DNA from: Craterilacuibacter sinensis
GTDB taxonomy: Bacteria > Pseudomonadota > Gammaproteobacteria > Burkholderiales > Chromobacteriaceae
Reading direction: 5' to 3'
Assembly (NCBI RefSeq): GCF_009831765.1
Contig: NZ_WSSB01000002.1
Location: 108,588-172,587, forward strand
DNA length: 64,000 bases
In this document: piece by piece, positions 61,615-64,000 of the stretch
Numbering within the stretch: position 1 is the stretch's first letter
Layout of the letters: the number at the start of each line of letters is the position of its first letter
Position numbers and translations under genes: made by a program
The notes under the pieces: model-generated
What the model was told of the DNA's origin: nothing
The model's input: only the letters and a program-made list of their open reading frames with translations
Databases searched by the model: none

Positions 61615-62490
61615 ATGCATAGTGAAGTCACGGTCATTGGCCTGGGCGCCATGGGGTCGGCACTGGCGCGTGCCTTGCTGCAGGCCGGCAAGCGGGTGAC
61701 GGTGTGGAATCGTAGCCGGATCAAGGCCGAGGGTTTGGCAGTGGCCGGGGCGCGGGTAGCGGACAACGCAGCATCCGCCATCGCCGACAGCCCTGTCTGC
61801 CTTGTCTGTGTCGACAATTACACGGTGGCCAACAGCATTCTGGGCAGCGATGAAGTTGCAGCCGCTCTCAGCGGCAAGCTGCTGGTTCAGCTCTCGACCG
61901 GAGGCCCGCAAGAAGCGCGCGAGAGTGAACAGTGGGCGCATGCACGTGGTGCCGGCTATGTCGATGGCGCGATTCTGGCCTTCCCGCCGCAGATGGGCAG
62001 CCATGAAGCCAGTATTATTGCCTCCGGCGCTGCTGCCGCCTTCGAGCAGGCAGCACCGCTGCTGAAAATACTGGCGCCCAGCCTGAGCTATCTGGGCGAG
62101 CGGATCGGGGCTGCATCGGCGCAGGATTGTGCCGTGGCCGCCTATTTTGCCGGCGCCCTGCTGGGGGCTTTGCATGGTGCGCGTATCTGCGAGGCGGAAG
62201 GGCTGCGGGTGGATGAATTTTGCAGCATGCTGTCGGACATATCACCGCTGCTTGGCGGGGATATCCGGCATCTGGGTGCCGTGATTCAGGCGGAAAACTA
62301 CGGCGAGCCGCAGGCATCGCTGAAAACCTGGACGGCGGCCATTACCCGTCTGGAGCGCCATGCACAGCAGGTCGATATTCACCGGGGGTTTCCCGAGTTT
62401 GCATCGTCAATATTCAGGCAGGGTGTCGATGCCGGTCTTGGGGCTCAGGAGGTTGCTGCTTTGATCAAGGTGCTGCGGGCTGCATCTTGA
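61615..62490 (+). CDS. Imine-reductase-like NAD(P)-dependent oxidoreductase
   Basis: A 291-residue dehydrogenase of the 6-phosphogluconate / beta-hydroxyacid dehydrogenase superfamily. The Rossmann motif GLGAMGSALARALL is at 9-22. LVQLSTGGPQEARESEQWA and GAGYVDGAILAFPPQMG correspond closely to the imine reductase blocks, and the all-alpha C-terminal domain follows. The conserved catalytic Lys of beta-hydroxyacid dehydrogenases is not evident, again as in imine reductases. The natural substrate is unknown. An AGGAGGAG site supports ATG 61615; TTG 61609 is possible. Confidence 0.85.
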   Translation: MHSEVTVIGLGAMGSALARALLQAGKRVTVWNRSRIKAEGLAVAGARVADNAASAIADSPVCLVCVDNYTVANSILGSDEVAAALSGKLLVQLSTGGPQEARESEQWAHARGAGYVDGAILAFPPQMGSHEASIIASGAAAAFEQAAPLLKILAPSLSYLGERIGAASAQDCAVAAYFAGALLGALHGARICEAEGLRVDEFCSMLSDISPLLGGDIRHLGAVIQAENYGEPQASLKTWTAAITRLERHAQQVDIHRGFPEFASSIFRQGVDAGLGAQEVAALIKVLRAAS

Positions 62491-62496
62491 TGTGCT

Positions 62497-62533
62497 GAGC
62501 CTGTTCACGTCTCGCAAGATTGTGAACAGGCTC
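62497..62533. terminator. Perfect 12-bp hairpin between convergent genes
   Basis: GAGCCTGTTCAC / GTGAACAGGCTC with a 13-base loop; no T run. It shares the GAGCCTG...CAGGCTC arms with the hairpin at 46911. Confidence 0.55.
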
Positions 62534-62553
62534 CCAGACCGGCTGATCAGGGC

Positions 62554-63330
62554 TTACAGCGGCTCCAGTACCGCTCGTACCCGCTTGCCGCGGTTGTAGT
62601 CGATATGGCTGACTGCTGTTTGTAGTGCAGGCTTGCCGCTGCGCGCTTCATAGGTGGCCAGCACGCGCGAGACGTAGTTGCGTGTTTCGGGGTAGGGCGG
62701 GATGGTGTTCTTGTATTTTTGCACTGCACCTTCACCGGCATTGTAGGCGGCGATGACCAGCGGCATGTCGTGGTTGAACAGGCCCAGTAAAAACTTCAGG
62801 TAGCGGGCACCGGCACGGACATTGGCGTCCGGATTGGTCAGGTCGGCCACGCCGAAGCGTTCGCCGGTTTCCGGGATGACCTGCATCAGGCCGATTGCGC
62901 CTTTGGGCGACACGGCCAGCGCGTCATAGCCCGATTCCACGCTGACAATGGAATGCAGCAACTGGGCATCGAGCTTCATCTCGCGCGCGACCTTGTTGAT
63001 CATCTTGTTATAGGGTGCGCTGACGCTGGCCTTGATCAGGCGCGGCTCGGCGGAGGGTAGGCCGGTAAGCGGCGTGCGTGCTGCCTTAGCGATATCGCGG
63101 CTAAGGGTCGTGCCAAGGCCGGGGCGGGTTGCATCGGCCAGTGCATCGTATTTTCGTACAGCCAGCTCGGCTGGCGGACTCTTCTGGAAAAGTTGGTAAC
63201 GTTCATCCAGCTTTTTTGGGGCGAGGTGAACTTGTCCTGCGCTATCTACATAGCCATACAGATCCGCATGCGCGGCGGAGGCTAGCGTAAACGACGCAGC
63301 TATCAAGGAGCAGAGGATAAATCGGTTCAT
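62554..63330 (-). CDS. Lytic transglycosylase with DUF4124-like N-terminus
   Basis: A 258-residue exported murein hydrolase. The signal peptide ends near AAHA; a short DUF4124-type segment follows (DLYGYVDSAGQVHLAPKKLD), then the SLT domain with catalytic Glu in SIVSVESGYD, GAIGLMQVIPETG and AAYNAGEGAV. It cleaves the glycan strand with 1,6-anhydro product formation. The ATG at 63330 gives a clean signal peptide. Confidence 0.93.
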   Translation of the reverse strand: MNRFILCSLIAASFTLASAAHADLYGYVDSAGQVHLAPKKLDERYQLFQKSPPAELAVRKYDALADATRPGLGTTLSRDIAKAARTPLTGLPSAEPRLIKASVSAPYNKMINKVAREMKLDAQLLHSIVSVESGYDALAVSPKGAIGLMQVIPETGERFGVADLTNPDANVRAGARYLKFLLGLFNHDMPLVIAAYNAGEGAVQKYKNTIPPYPETRNYVSRVLATYEARSGKPALQTAVSHIDYNRGKRVRAVLEPL

Positions 63331-63422
63331 TGATAACATCTCGTGATAAGACCTTGATTAGCATAGCAAATATGCGCAATGTCTACTTGGATATTATCGT
63401 TCTTGCACCGTAATAATATTAT

Positions 63423-63893
63423 CTATTCGCGATGATAGGGGTGGTTGTTGAGGATGGAGTAGGCGCGATAGAGCTGTTCGGCCAGCATCACACGCACCAT
63501 GCCATGCGGCAGGGTCATGGCCGACAGCTGCAGCAGGACATCGGCTTTCTGTTTCAGCTCGGCCGATAATCCATCGGCGCCGCCGATGATGATGGTGATG
63601 TCGTCGCCACCGGCCATCCAGTCTTTCATGGCACCGGCCAGCTGTACCGAAGTCCAGTTTTTGCCGCGTTCGTCCAGCACCACCAGCTTGGTGCGCGGGG
63701 CAATCGCGGCGATCAGGCGCTCGTGTTCGGCTGCAATGCCTTTTTCAGTCGTGACGCCGCCGCCGCGTTTTTCCGGCTTGATTTCCTTGAGTTCGAAGCT
63801 GATGTCGCGGCCGAAGCGCTTGGCGTAGTCGCCAAAGGCTTCATCGACCCAGCGTGGCATCTTGGTGCCGACGGCGAGCAGGGTAATTTTCAT
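63423..63893 (-). CDS. rlmH: 23S rRNA (pseudouridine1915-N3)-methyltransferase RlmH
   Basis: A 156-residue SPOUT-class methyltransferase. MKITLLAVGTKMPRW begins the protein (ATG 63893); the knot is seen in LDERGKNWTSVQLAG, IIIGGADGLSAELK and LPHGMVRVMLAEQLYRAYSI, ending NNHPYHRE. The length is exactly that of the family. It usually follows rsfS and precedes maf-type genes in many bacteria, which is not the case here. Confidence 0.97.
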   Translation of the reverse strand: MKITLLAVGTKMPRWVDEAFGDYAKRFGRDISFELKEIKPEKRGGGVTTEKGIAAEHERLIAAIAPRTKLVVLDERGKNWTSVQLAGAMKDWMAGGDDITIIIGGADGLSAELKQKADVLLQLSAMTLPHGMVRVMLAEQLYRAYSILNNHPYHRE

Positions 63894-63904
63894 GGTGGGA
63901 AATC

Positions 63905-63982
63905 CGGGACTCGGCACCCGGGACCCGGATGGGAGTCGACGGCCGATGCCGGAAAATCCCTGATCCCGAGCCCCGGGTCACG
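63905..63982. repeat. Heptamer-phased element upstream of rlmH
   Basis: G-rich units CGGGACT, CGGCACC, CGGGACC, CGGATGG, then after about 29 bp C-rich units GATCCCG, AGCCCCG, GGTCACG. It begins 12 bp from the rlmH start. The unit GATCCCG is shared with the sulfate-operon elements. The window ends close by. Confidence 0.7.
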
Positions 63983-64000
63983 CGGTTTAGGCTGCCGACC

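Overview
The window reads as ordinary chromosome of a GC-rich betaproteobacterium, most likely in the Neisseriales (Chromobacteriaceae-like). The reasons are the engB / cytochrome c4 / resB / ccsA cluster (System II cytochrome c maturation), hemA-prfA, a dciA-type DUF721 gene divergent from secA, maf-rng, and the gene complement as a whole. The assignment rests on gene content; no rRNA, tRNA, prophage, insertion sequence or CRISPR array was recognised.

Layout. 1-5.4 kb: a GcvA-type LysR regulator divergent from a four-component ABC importer of unknown substrate, with a LOG/TIGR00725-like gene overlapping its end. 5.4-9.9 kb: small conserved proteins, pdxH, hemA-prfA and a DUF2892 membrane protein behind a tandem palindromic operator. 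9.9-13.5 kb: an OmpR/EnvZ-type pair followed by three small exported proteins with internal repeats. 13.5-24.5 kb: DUF2252, GIY-YIG, MBL hydrolase plus alkyltransferase-like protein, an OmpK/Tsx-type porin, engB, cytochrome c4, resB-ccsA and a gamma-glutamylpolyamine-synthetase-type enzyme. 24.6-31.7 kb: rhodanese, a PAS-GGDEF-EAL protein, proA, an MscS-type channel and DUF3422. 31.8-35.9 kb: sulfate importer sbp-cysT-cysW-cysA. 36-49.2 kb: chemoreceptor, dciA/secA, a GGDEF-hemerythrin protein, maf-rng, cysE, DUF1835, DUF2061, an OFA-family transporter and yaeQ. 55.3-64 kb: ppc, hemC-hemD, a LysR regulator divergent from an SDR, an imine-reductase-like enzyme, a lytic transglycosylase and rlmH.

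The most unusual region is 49.2-55.2 kb. It looks like a compact, rearranged relative of the Fap functional-amyloid system. It encodes an exported repeat protein without cysteine (four 34-residue Asn/Gln/Gly units joined by Thr-rich linkers), two further exported proteins that share a gapless C-terminal motif QN[ST]-x5-[VI]-Q-x-S with it, a C39-type peptidase, and a FapF-like outer-membrane channel on the opposite strand. A sigma-54 activator with an intact GAFTGA loop lies at the far end, and a good -24/-12 promoter with candidate upstream activator sites precedes the repeat-protein gene. The inferred job is regulated secretion and assembly of an extracellular amyloid-like fibre.

Two other signals are not explained by named families. 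One is a dispersed intergenic element built from 7-bp units, with a G-rich arm followed by a C-rich arm, at five places including two inside the sulfate operon. The other is the set of three small exported helical proteins at 12.1-13.5 kb, one of which is exactly three 40-residue repeats with four cysteines each.
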